From Monilinia fructicola (lineage: Eukaryota > Ascomycota > Leotiomycetes > Helotiales > Sclerotiniaceae), in assembly GCA_008692225.1 (NCBI GenBank), contig VICG01000005.1, positions 2,305,001 to 2,369,000 of the forward strand: a stretch of DNA of 64,000 nt, read 5' to 3'. This document shows positions 1-10,139 of this stretch, in pieces. Numbering within the stretch: the first letter of the stretch is position 1; the number at the start of each line of letters is the position of its first letter. Under the pieces are notes generated by a model. That model did no database searches. It saw only the letters and a program-made list of their open reading frames with translations, and was not told the origin of the DNA. Made by a program: the position numbers and the translations under genes.

Positions 1-232
1 TATCGGAGGATGATTTTCTCGCTGGCTCTAAAACATAAAAGGTTCAAAATGAAAAAACACGAAACCTTAAATCCTTAGCGGCTCGTGTGATTGATCATAA
101 GTAAACAGCGAAAATTTTAATTAGTCGAGCATTAGTAAGCGAAAAACCTTAATTTCTTGATGCCGACTTTCCGTTTTGCTTCGGAGCTAAATTATTCCGG
201 TCACTTGGTAGGCCATTTCGAAAGGTAGTCGA

Positions 233-390
233 CCATTTTGGTCTATTCCATTTCGGCCATTCCATTTCGGCCTATTCCATTTCGGCCTATTCCATTTCGG
301 CCATTCCATTTCGGCCCATTCCATTTCGGCCCATTCCATTTCGGCCCATTCCATTTTGGCCATTCCATTTCGGCCATTTCATTCCAGATA
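233..390. repeat. Minisatellite, ATTCCATTTCGGCC units
   Basis: About eleven head-to-tail copies of a 14-16 bp unit (ATTCCATTTCGGCC plus C or T), with a few C-to-T variants such as TTTTGG. The last copies run into the left arm of the inverted repeat that follows, and the same motif reappears inverted at about 833-846. The array therefore looks like an amplification of the end of that element. An open frame crosses it only because the unit lacks stops; it is not a gene. Confidence 0.9.
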
Positions 391-846
391 TTTTATATAG
401 GCCTTATTTATTATTTCGAAATAATAAATAATAAATAAATAAATAATAAATAATAAATAATAAATAATAAATAATAAATAATAAATAATAAATAATAAAT
501 AATTCTTAATATATTCTTAATTATATATAAATTATAATTAGCTTTTTTTTATAATTATAATAGTATACCTTTATTATTATAATAAACTTTTATTATTTTT
601 ATTTATTACTTATTATTTATTATTTATTATTTATTATTTATTTTTATTATTTATTATTATTATTATTATTTATTATTTATTATTTATTATTTATTATTTA
701 TTATTTATTATTTATTATTTATTATTTATTATTTATTATTTTATTATTTATTATTATTATTTATTATTTTTATTATTATTTATTATTTATTATTTCGAAA
801 TAAAATAGGCTAATTATATAAGATAGCTGGAATGGAATGGCCGAAA
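367..846. repeat. Long inverted repeat with AT-microsatellite core (MITE-like)
   Basis: The left arm (about 367-432) starts ATTTCGGCCATT and runs through TTATATAG to TTTCGAAATAATAAAT. The right arm (about 781-846) is its reverse complement with scattered substitutions. The core is imperfect AATAAATAAT repeats on the left and the inverted form on the right, so a single strand could fold into one very long hairpin. No coding capacity. No clear target duplication is visible because the left end is buried in the tandem array. Probably a MITE-type element whose centre was expanded by AT slippage. Confidence 0.75.
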
Positions 847-879
847 TAAAAATCACGTGACCATCGAGATCATGTGATT

Positions 880-1212
880 TGTTTCATTGTATATAGTATA
901 TACAAAAATTAAATTCTAATATTTTTAAAAAAATAAAAATAAAAGATTAAAATAAAAACACAAAACTATAAATAATAAAAAATATTAAAGAATAAAATAA
1001 AATTTTTAAAATCTTTTATATTTTATTTTATTATTATTAATTTTTAATAATATATAATATTTTTTTAAAAAAAAGGTATTATTATAATTTATTTATTTAA
1101 ATTTATTATTATATAAATTTTTAAATGATTTTGTAAATTAATTAATTTCTAATTATTTATTTTCGAAAAATTTAAAAGTATAAAATATAAAGGCGTATAA
1201 TTATAATATAAA
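880..1212. other. AT-rich intergenic stretch
   Basis: Almost pure A+T with no open frame, no clear repeat ends and no recognisable gene. It resembles repeat-derived DNA degraded by C-to-T mutation. Confidence 0.6.
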
Positions 1213-1345
1213 AGGAGCTTGATTATATAGGCTCCGCAGGACGAGCTGCGAGGGAGGTTATAAAGGGCCGTTGCTATATGATATCGAGCCTTAGGCGAGT
1301 TATATCATTGGCCGGCCCGAGCGGCCGTCCTCAAAGCTCGTAATA
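1213..1345. repeat. GC-richer relic inside the AT-rich island
   Basis: A short block with many CpG and GGCC-type words stands out sharply from its AT-rich surroundings. It opens with GGAGCTTGA and closes with TCAAAGCTC, a loose inverted pair. It could be a young small insertion that arrived after the flanks were mutated, or a surviving piece of a retroelement. No coding sequence. Confidence 0.35.
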
Positions 1346-1394
1346 ATATACTAATAAAAGGATTAAGTACTTACACTTTAACTGACCAAGTTTA

Positions 1395-2357
1395 CTCGGG
1401 CGGTTTTAAAAGAGGCATACGCTAAAAATATAACTTATAATTATTCAGCGAAACCTTTATATAATTTTATAAAATTTATAATTCTTATAGATTTAGTATT
1501 TTTTTACTTACTATAAAAATTTTGTATTATAAAACCTAATATAAAATGAATAATAGTATAATAGAATATATAAATATTGAAAATTTAATAAAAAATTAGA
1601 GATTTATATTAATATTGAATAGTTTAACAAATATTATAGCTAAACTTATTAAACTTCGTTAAATAATAAAAGAAAAGCTAAATTTTAAATATGTTATTTT
1701 AGAATTTTAATATCTTTATTGATGTTTAAAAATATATATTAATAAAGTTGAAAATATAGGAAAATTTATAAGTTTTGAAAGGGTAAATTCGTTTATTTAG
1801 ATTATATTATCACGATCACATACTAAAGCGAATCAATAGAGGTCAATTAATTAGAATAAGAAAGCTAAGGAGGGAAGAGATCTCTAGGGAACCTAGAGAT
1901 CTCTTATATGTACAGTATCGCTTAGCGTGATGAGATATCACGTGCCTAAGGCATGTGATATTCGTTATATATATAAGCATATTTTTTTATTAAAAGTTTA
2001 AATTTTTCTACCTTTTATATCAACATATATATTAATATAATAAATAATATTAAGATTTAAAAGCATTTAATAAAACTTCAAAGTTTATATTATTTTTCTA
2101 TAAATTTAATTTTTAATATTTATATATTTTTGAATTTAAAATTAATAAATTAATAAATACTAAAATTTTCTAAAAATCACTAAGTTTATAATATTAATAT
2201 TCTTTTAAAAATAATTTTTTATAATAAAAACTTTATAGAAAGATTTTAAAAATACTAAATCTAATACATACATAAGTTATATTAAATTATATTAAGATTT
2301 CGTTGAATAATTATAAGTTTTATATTTGCCTATGCCTCTTTTAAAAACGCGTCCGAG
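1395..2357. mobile_element. TIR element, copy 1 (TA-flanked, Tc1/mariner-like MITE)
   Basis: The left end CTCGGGCGGTTTTAAAAGAG is mirrored at the right end, whose reverse complement reads CTCGGACGCG then TTTTTTAAAAGAGGCATA. Similarity continues inward through a shared AACTTATAATTATTCA block. Both ends abut TA (1393-1394 and 2358-2359), the duplication left by Tc1/mariner-type transposases. The interior is AT-rich and non-coding. A second copy lies at 22891-23688. This copy is 165 bp longer because of an insertion near 1807-1972. Tc1/mariner membership is inferred from the TA flanks only. Confidence 0.85.
1807..1972. mobile_element. Small nested insertion with a perfect hairpin
   Basis: This block of about 165 bp is absent from the second copy of the host element, where the flanks TTTAGATTATAT and AAGYATATTTT are joined directly. 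It contains a perfect hairpin at 1876-1904: 13-bp arms of AGAGATCTCTAGG with a 3-nt loop. Its own ends are weakly inverted (ATCACGATCACAT against ATATCACATGCC). It is less AT-rich than the host, which suggests it arrived later. Exact ends are uncertain by a few bases because the target is a run of TATA. Confidence 0.65.
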
Positions 2358-2395
2358 TATATCAACAGATAGCATTAGCATTAGCATCAGCATCA

Positions 2396-2665
2396 TCTAC
2401 ATCCATATCCATATCCATATCCATATCCATATCCATACCCATCCCACGCCCAGTATCCAAGACCACCAGTCAGTCAGTCAATCAGTCAGTCAGTCAGTCA
2501 GTCAGTCAAACCAACCAACCAACCAACCAACCAAAGATTACAAGACCACCCCAGCCCGGGGGTGCGGGATAGACGCTGAAGATATTGAAAGGAAGGAAGG
2601 AAGGATGGATGGATGGATGGAGCACACCATTGCAGCACAGCACAGCACAGCACAGCACAGGAAGG
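2396..2665. repeat. Cluster of microsatellites
   Basis: Consecutive simple repeats: ATCC/ATATCC at about 2398-2445, CAGT at about 2467-2508, CAAC at about 2509-2533, GGAA and GGAT at about 2590-2620, and CACAG at about 2632-2661. Long frames on both strands here arise from the repeats and are not genes. Confidence 0.9.
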
Positions 2666-2699
2666 TAAGCACAGGAAGGTAAGCAACGTAAAAGCGGCA

Positions 2700-3554
2700 A
2701 AGCAACTGCAAGATGAGGCGAAATAGAGCAGAGAGGGGGAGGGCCTCGGAGCGTACGGTACCTCGTAACGTACAGTACAGCAAACGAACGTACAGTACAA
2801 GTACAGTATTGATTAATTTTGGCAAGAGGGGGTGAGGGCTGGATTGGGGACAGTTTGCGTTGAGCGGGAAAGACTTATATTGTTTGTTGTGCTGGCCGCG
2901 GGACTCTTGTGCTGGCCACGGTACTCTGTGCTGTGTTGATGGAGGAGGTGGGACGGGTGGGGAAGTGTACCTAGTATATCCATGGATATAAGGGTTGGTG
3001 GGTGGCACCAAGGGAAATCCGAAATGATGACGAGGTCCACAGGTATTATTGCATTTTTATATCAAGTTCTGTGAGATCTAAAGGCTTGTGAATATCTTCT
3101 TATTCCCTCCTTGCTTGCATGATATACCATGCGACCATGCATTCATCCATTCCATCCGCTAATCTCAATGAGAGTTTGTGTCACTCATCAACCATCTTTA
3201 TCTCCCATCATTGATTCCCAGTCGCTTGGAATGTTCTGATAACATTCCCAAATGCCATCACCCAGTCTAAACGCCATTCAACTCCTCGTCGATGAAAACC
3301 AACAATCAAAGAAGCAACCAATTCAAAATCCCTACATGTACAGAAACATCCCAAAAGTCCACTCCACTCATCCATGTCATTGCGTAAAAGCAAGCAACCT
3401 GTCCTCCAATGAATACACGTATGATACAACCCAAATATGCCCTCAAAAATAGGAATCCCATACATACATACAACCTTCATCTCGTGGGTATATCCTCGGC
3501 CATATTTGGGATAAGTTAAAACAGACAAGGACAAAAGAACAAAAGCAAACTCAA
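2700..3554. other. Intergenic, 3' of the reductase gene
   Basis: No supported gene. Short CGTACAGTAC repeats occur near 2750-2800. The part nearest 3555 is probably the 3' UTR and terminator of the reductase gene on the minus strand. Confidence 0.5.
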
Positions 3555-5537
3555 TTACCAAGTCTCGGCAATGTATTGTCCAGCTTCATTCTTTAACTTC
3601 CAAAAGTTCTTTGCTTCCTCTCTACCCAAATTACCTTTTCTCCATGGCGACATCCACAAGTGCTTCTTCAAACACCCTCGCCCATTCCTTTACTACTACC
3701 ACAAACAAAAACTCTACCATCCAAAGCATTAATGATGAACCAGACCAAATCAGCTTGATGTCTAACTTCATCTTGAACGTATTTTCCCTTTTGTTTGCTA
3801 CCTACCGGGTCTTCGACTTTGAACAACCTTCTTTACTTCCGATTCATGAACACCCCATTCACCAGAATATAATTCATCAAGAAGAGAATCCCTAACTCCT
3901 TGAAGAACCCAAACCTTATTGGCACAATTGGCATTCTTGAGACGACGTTGAACGAATCCTCTGAAGGGAGCAACTCCTACACCTGCACCAATCAAGAGCA
4001 TAGGCCCATCAGAAACAAATTCTCTAGCGAGAGGATTTGCCATCAATCCTTTGAACATTGGAATTCTAATGTTGACCTTTCGTCCTTCCTTTTCAGCTTC
4101 AATGAATTTTCTTGCTTGTCTTTCAAAGAATCCTGATCCGAGACCAATTCGGTTTCCACCACGCCAGTTGTTTGTTTCGTGAACAGTAACCGCAATTTCA
4201 ATGAGTCGACTACAACCTTCAACAGGTACACAATTCTCTTGGGGATCGTTGGACATGGAGTAAAACCGAGGTCTCAATGTTTCGAGTTCCGAGAGGAGAT
4301 GATCGAGAGGTGGTTTACTCGATTCGAATGCGTGGAGTAGTTGAGGGATTGTGATATGTGGTCCAGTTCGGAAATCGCAAAATGCTCCTTGTCCTTCTCC
4401 CGAGCAAAGATATAATAAAATCTTCTTCTCCTCTGGATCGGCGGCATATTCGGCGAGCAATCGTAGAATCTTTTTGTTTGGTGGATACGACTGAATATCA
4501 GAACACCAAGTTAACAAATCTCGTCTGGTTGTGATTAATTCTCTTGGTTTATCATCTCCCCAAATTGTAGGCCATCTGCCAGAATAGGTCTTCAATAAAA
4601 TCTTTCGATCACGAAGATATCTAGGAATTAACAACAAATCCAATAATTCCTCAACAATGGTATCCTCATTCGGAGCCATGACACCAATCGCACCACCAAC
4701 CTTGAAATCAACACCACCTTCTTCGGGATAATCCGTAACATCCAAATCGAAATGATATGTTCTCTTCTCAGCACCAGGCTTCGTTAACTCTCTGGCATTG
4801 AAAATTCTCGCGGAATAGACTTCGTAGGGTGGATGTGGTTGAACGAATGAAGGTGGTTGAATCTTTGTGTCGACATCGATTTTAGCATGATGTGGTGTGA
4901 AGTCAATTGAATCATTTGCCATGCCAATTCCAGAATCCCCATCCGAGGTGGCGTTTTTGACATCTGCGACATCTGCGAGATCCATAGGGGGTTCAACAGT
5001 AATAGTCCCTCTGTTCGCGTTGACCTCTAAAGACCTCATACCCTCAACAATATCTTGAGCCTTTCCTTTCTTCAAAGGAAGAATCTCCAAATTCTTCTTG
5101 GTTAAGTCTGGCACACCCGTCAATCGAGTAGGGATGGTTTCGACCTTTAATCCCAAGCTCCTATAGGCATCATTATCTGGTAATCTTGGTCTTTCATACG
5201 TGAGGCCATCGGTTTTGGTAATTGCCATGCAGCAACCACCGCCACAACATTTTTCCACCAATTTTGTTCCTGCCTCCCCAATGATTCTTTGCATATCGGT
5301 AGCATTTTGCGAGATGAGTTTAGTCGAAGCTCGACGATGCGGGGGTTCAATCTCTTCGGGTTCGGGTTCGAGATCGGAAGAAGAGGAAGAGGAATAAGTG
5401 AGGGCAGGAACCTGAGAAACCTGGGATCGGGGTGACTCGAGTTGTGGTTCTTGTGGTATGCAATGAGATGTAGTGGCCATTCTGAAGACTTGAGGACGAG
5501 ACATTATTTGAAGGAGAATTGTTGACCGACGGATCAT
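3555..5537 (-). CDS. P450 reductase-type FAD/NADPH oxidoreductase (frame broken near 3' end)
   Basis: Expected to pass electrons from NADPH through FAD, like the reductase half of cytochrome P450 reductase or sulfite reductase flavoprotein. Visible parts: a Ser/Pro/Glu-rich N-terminus, an unusual CCGGGCC cluster near residue 100, the FAD-binding motif RPRFYSMS near residue 421, the NADPH-binding GAGVGVAPFRGF near residue 517, then VFVCGSSKGMGEG and a C-terminal aromatic residue (ETW) typical of the family. There is no flavodoxin (FMN) domain and no membrane anchor, so it is not a full CPR. The first frame stops at 3798. Conserved C-terminal sequence continues in other frames to a TAA at 3555 if three single bases are removed (near 3800-3815, 3667-3673 and 3634-3639), giving about 659 residues. 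The sequence around the breaks is well preserved, so sequencing error is likelier than gene death. Start could instead be Met12 or Met20. The electron acceptor is unknown. Confidence 0.8.
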
Positions 5538-6782
5538 ATATCAATTAAGATATGAACGACTCAGAAGTAATGAGGGATGAGCAATAACAGCCGAAAGACG
5601 AGAGAATGGTGTAGTAGTAGTAGTAGTAGTAGTAGAGTAGTGGTGGTGGTAGTTGAACCGGTTTGTTGTTGAGGAGGTAATAGTAGTGTGGTGTGTCAAT
5701 CCAACTTTTAAACTTAATTATCAATATTGATTGCCAGATGATGTAAGAATTGATCAAGATCGATCGATTTTATCGGTGACTGGATAGGATTTATAATTTT
5801 GTTGAGTGGTTTGTTCTCAATGTAAGATTATGATGTTGTTGTATGATTCCAAGGTTATCTCTTTCCGGTTTTCAATATAATCATTTACCGTATTAAAATA
5901 ATTATATAAAACAAGAAAATAGAAAATAGAAAACAAAAAAAACAATCGTAAATGATATACGACGACGTATTTATGAATCGATTGTATTATATTTAAAAAT
6001 TATATTATATTAGTATACAAGTAGTATTCTTAAAAAATAGTTTTTCCAAGGACTATTCTTTTGTTTTTAATAAAAGTTTAAATAAAAGTTAAATGGAATT
6101 TCCATCGAAAACTAACGTTGGTTGATGTGGCGAAAACAATTGGGTATTTATCCTTATTTTTACTTGTATCATTATGATTATTTCCATCTTACTTGCAATT
6201 TTGATTTTCATTCTTAATTCTGATCTCCTTCATCCATTCTGGGTTTTTCCATCATCCCGTAGTTAACCAAAGGGTTTTCTGTTCCGGGTTCCTTACTCAA
6301 ACAAGGCAAGCCCTGGAGCTCCAATGCTTGCCTAACAAACGACTTCGGCCGACACCGGGGCGGATCAGCCGACAATAAGCCGCCGGGCAGGAAGGAAAGG
6401 AAGGAGATCTTTCAACATCGAGTCCCAGGTAGGTAGGTACGGTACAGGCAAGTAGTACTCCCGTAGGTAGTCTTCCATCTATTCTTATTATATTCATCTA
6501 TATCCTTTACTTGGTATATACACTTTATTTATATTGATCTCTATTCATAGAGTACAGAGTCAGTAGATTTCTCCTATTCTCCTTCTTATATTATTTCTGA
6601 TCTTGAGATTCCGACTGGTCAGTTACATTAACCTTGGGTTATGACTCTGGTGCTCCGTACAGTAACTCTTTCTTGGACGTCTCGTCTCGACACTACAGAG
6701 TACAGAGTAGAAGCTACGAGCCATCACATAACCGTTATTCAATCCCGATCAATATCACTACTTTACTCTGTACTACTAATAC
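5538..6782. other. Intergenic; promoter side of the reductase gene
   Basis: A GTA/TAG trinucleotide run lies at about 5610-5636 in the likely 5' UTR of the reductase. The rest is AT-rich unique-looking sequence; short frames at 6297-6497 and 6634-6828 have no recognisable protein features. Confidence 0.5.
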
Positions 6783-6784
6783 TA

Positions 6785-7242
6785 CAGAGGTGCTTGGGGT
6801 AAGTATTGTAAAACACACCAAAAAATGACCGAGTCTTGATCCACATACAGGGGTATTAACCAATCACAACATCACGCTGGTTGAAAATTTGTATGGGAGA
6901 ACAAAATGCGTGAAAGTATTGTAAATTTTCATTTTACTCGAAATTTATTTGAATTATATTCGAATATAATTCGAATATAATTCGAATTATTATTATTTTT
7001 ATTAGAAATTCTATATACAATAACTTTAAACTAATTCGAACTTTTATATATATTTAAATTATATTCAAATCTATAGGATTTCGAAAATATCGAAAATTAA
7101 TTGAAAATGGTTAAAATCTCAAAATTTGAAGGGGGAAAGCTGAATATGTATTTGAAATCCTTAAAGCAGCAGCAAAATTCGTTAAAAACAGCGATGTGGA
7201 TCAAAAAAAAATGTTTTACAATACTTACCCCAACAACCTCTG
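6785..7242. mobile_element. MITE with 30-bp TIRs and TA target duplication
   Basis: The left end CAGAGGTGCTTGGGGTAAGT continues ATTGTAAAAC. The right end, reverse-complemented, is CAGAGGTTGTTGGGGTAAGT then ATTGTAAAAC, so 28 of 30 bases match. A second inverted pair, GATCCACAT and ATGTGGATC, lies inside. Both ends are flanked by TA (6783-6784 and 7243-7244). The 458-bp interior is AT-rich, with repeated ATTCGAATATA words, and codes for nothing. This is the layout of a non-autonomous Tc1/mariner-type element; the transposase that moved it is not in this window. Confidence 0.92.
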
Positions 7243-7244
7243 TA

Positions 7245-8144
7245 TAAGATTATCATCAGATCATCAAATCTTTTACGAAAATCATTCGGCCTCAACAATG
7301 AGTGGTCTCTTCACAAGTTCGAATCTAGATTGAAGCAAGGAACGAGGCTTCTTGAGGAAAAGAAAATACCCGCTTCTCGCCAAAGGCTTTCCGTCAATGG
7401 TTAGCACAAGCCCATTTAGGGAAAATATCCCTTGTCGTATGTTTGACGTTGACTCGTTTGACTCGTTTGACTCGTTTGACTTATCTGATCCGAAAGGTGG
7501 GCTGAGATGTAAGATTCGGTAACTGATCTGGCATGATGAATCATATGACGGCAAGGTGATACGGGAAGAAAGGGGATGATGAATGGGGAATGAGGAATGA
7601 GGAATGAGGAATGAGAAATTATGCGATATAGGGGTTTGATCAAAAGACGGGGATGGGAATGGTACTATATTGACCATGGCAAGTTTGAGAATCATCACCA
7701 AGGCATAAAATGCGCCTCGTAACTTCGCCTCGAATAGATCTCGGCTTCGCATTCGTATTGCCATTTCCACGGAGAAATGCCTTTACTTTGTACAGTGAGT
7801 GCACAGCGGAGTGTACACAGTGTCCTGATCGACACATGCCATCTCTTCCACAATAATCTTCCTCTTCTTCATGTCATCCATCTCAGCTTCCCGAGGTCAT
7901 GCAATCAAGCTCAACAATCCCGCGACCCAGCCCTGGAATCTAAATATACCCAATTGCAATGAACCACACCCATGAACCCATGAACCACCCCCAGCCAGGA
8001 TCCAGGAAATTTTCCATCTGATAACCTTAAATCGGCCCTCATCCCAAAAGGGAAAATGACTCGCCTGAAACAATTCATCGCACATACCGCCAATGGTCCA
8101 CCATGCGTAAACATACATAAACATGCGCACCCAAAAAATGCATA
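7245..8144. other. Intergenic with short tandem repeats
   Basis: Contains four TTTGACTCG-type repeats at about 7441-7482 and GAATGAG repeats at about 7576-7618. Minus-strand frames across these (up to 162 codons at 7282-7770) are repeat-driven and show no recognisable domain. Confidence 0.5.
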
Positions 8145-8152
8145 CACACATT

Positions 8153-8881
8153 TAGGGTTGTATAAATTACATATTTTGGCTGACGAATATATATTTTTAT
8201 ATTATAACGCTTTTTGAGCGTTATGAAAAATATTATGCCAAGCACATCACGTGCGACACTAGTGATCACGTCATTTTTTTTTCACCGTTTTCATCCAATG
8301 AGATTGTTAGAATGAAAGAAAGTGGAGTCGAATTTGAGGGATTTATAGGTGGGAATGAGAATTCGTTTCTATGAGAGATTTTTGATAGATTATATCAATT
8401 TGACCAATTAGATTCAGCTATTTTGTTCGATGTATTAGAAATGGATATTTGATTGGTTCAAAGATGAGAAATGAATAGCTAGTTTGGGCGAATAATGTTA
8501 TTAGCTAGCTTGAACGAGTAATGTTATTAGCTGAGAATATAAACAGATTCTAAAGGTATGCTTAGTAAGCATCGAGGACTTTTTGAAGATATGCTTAGTA
8601 AGCATAGATGACTTTTCGAAGATATGCTTAGTAAGCATCGAGGCCTTTTCCTAATTATCCAATCAAATCCATTTTTTTTCCTTTCAAAATATCTTCAATA
8701 TTTACTTAAAATATTCTTAATCCCCACCTAAAATATCATTAAACTTTACCTAAAATAGACTAAATATCCACTTTAAAATACGCTAATATATGCAGGTATA
8801 TATTTGATTTGAGCAATATTACGTATTATAACGAAGTTGACGAATATACGTTATGAAAAAGTGTTATAAATAACAACCCTA
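8153..8881. mobile_element. hAT-like MITE with 8-bp target duplication
   Basis: The element begins TAGGGTTGT and ends with its exact reverse complement ACAACCCTA. It is flanked by a perfect 8-bp direct repeat CACACATT (8145-8152 and 8882-8889). An 8-bp duplication and TAGGG-type ends are hallmarks of the hAT superfamily. Subterminal GACGAATATA and CGTTATGAAAAA words occur near both ends. The 729-bp interior has no transposase, so the element would depend on an outside source. Tandem palindromic repeats occur at 8557-8650. Confidence 0.92.
8476..8650. repeat. Internal tandem repeats of the hAT-like element
   Basis: Three copies of a unit of about 33 bp, each holding the palindrome ATGCTTAGTAAGCAT followed by C/AGAKGACTTTT, span about 8557-8650. 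Just upstream (8476-8532) are two copies of a TAGCTAGTTTGGGCGAATAA-type unit ending GTTATTAGCT. Clustered palindromes inside hAT elements often serve as transposase binding sites; that role is inferred here. Confidence 0.8.
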
Positions 8882-8889
8882 CACACATT

Positions 8890-10136
8890 CCTCTCACCTC
8901 AGCTGCCCGGAAAAATGACAGGGAATAGGATCTGATTAGATGATCTGATTAGATCTTCCGTCATGGTCTCCATTCCCTCTCGATCAATTCGATCTCATTG
9001 GTGGGCGCGGTCGCGGATCCTCCTCTTTTTGGCTTTGTTGTTGTGCGTTGCTTTGTTGGGAAATTCGTTTCTTTGTGGGAAGGGTTGCTTGTTGGTTCGT
9101 GGTGTGTTTGTTTGGATGGAGGTGTATGGCCTTCCATACGGAGTACAGTAATCATCTACCGTAAGAACGCTGTCTACGGATTGTCCTTGCAGTCGGTGGG
9201 TATATGCCGTGCCACGAGCGCTTTATGAACGAGACTGTTTATTCCGAATTGGGCACAGGATCCGCTGGGTAGGTAGCTTTCTAGCTGTTTTTGCCAGTGT
9301 TTCATATTTCACTTATTTTACCATCCATCCATCCATCCGTCGACTTACCTCGTTCCAGAAAGGGAACACGGGGGGAGGGGGTAGGATGGGATTGGAGAAG
9401 CGAGCATCTTGTCAGATCACAGCATGCTGCATCTCGCTGCATCTGATCAAACTGCTGTAATGCTGCTGCTGCCGGTTGCGAGAGGGATTGCGTGATTCAC
9501 ATGCTGCAGTAGAGACATCTAGGTAGATATCAAAAGCTTCGAATAAGAGAATTTAGAATTTATAATAGTGATCAATCTTGATTATAACTAATCCCAGAAA
9601 AGCCACTATGAAATCTTTGTTTTACTCTATATTTATCGATTTCGAGAAAGATAAAGTGAAGTTTTGTTTTTATCAAATTAACCTAATATAATCAAAACGG
9701 GCGTTCATTTTAAAGATATTTGTTTATATTATATTTCTAAATCAATCTAGCCTATTCGCTTATATAGAATATACTATACCATTTATAATGTTGTTAATTT
9801 TGACAAGTATAAATATAGCAAAATGCCTCTTTGTAGGGTTTTATATTTATAGATTATACCTATTATAAAAACTATAAAAAATGAAAATGAAAAATGGCTA
9901 ACTGTCTCTAGTATATACTGTACTAATTACATGCCACATGCTACATGCTCCATACTAACTAACTACCGGATATCCAGTGTTAATTTCTAGTAACGAACTC
10001 CTGTACAGTACGGATTATTCTCCCTGCTGGTTAATATGATAGATACCTGATGTCACTGCAGTATCGGCATTCTATTTTGTATAATTTTGCGAGTCACGAG
10101 CTAACTACTTTCTTCCTGACTGAGTGGCCGATTGAC
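8890..10136. other. Intergenic, no supported gene
   Basis: The first 600 bases have short frames on both strands (8961-9460) with biased composition and no domain. The rest is AT-rich with runs of CTGCTG near 9455 and repeated ACTAACTAACTA words near 9955. Confidence 0.5.
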
Positions 10137-10139
10137 TAA

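Noticed and set aside
238..438. 66-codon frame
   Set aside because: It is a translation of the tandem ATTCCATTTCGGCC array; the protein is the same short repeat over and over.
2326..3040. Overlapping frames of 64-157 codons on both strands
   Set aside because: They are made of microsatellite repeats (Ile-His, Ser-Gln-Val runs) with no splice sites or domain.
3781..3815. An 18-nt intron (GTAGGTAGC...AAAAG) to repair the reductase frame
   Set aside because: Far below the minimum size of fungal introns, and it would not explain the two later breaks in the same gene.
7282..7770. 162-codon minus-strand frame
   Set aside because: Spans two short tandem repeats, has odd composition and no recognisable domain or neighbours.
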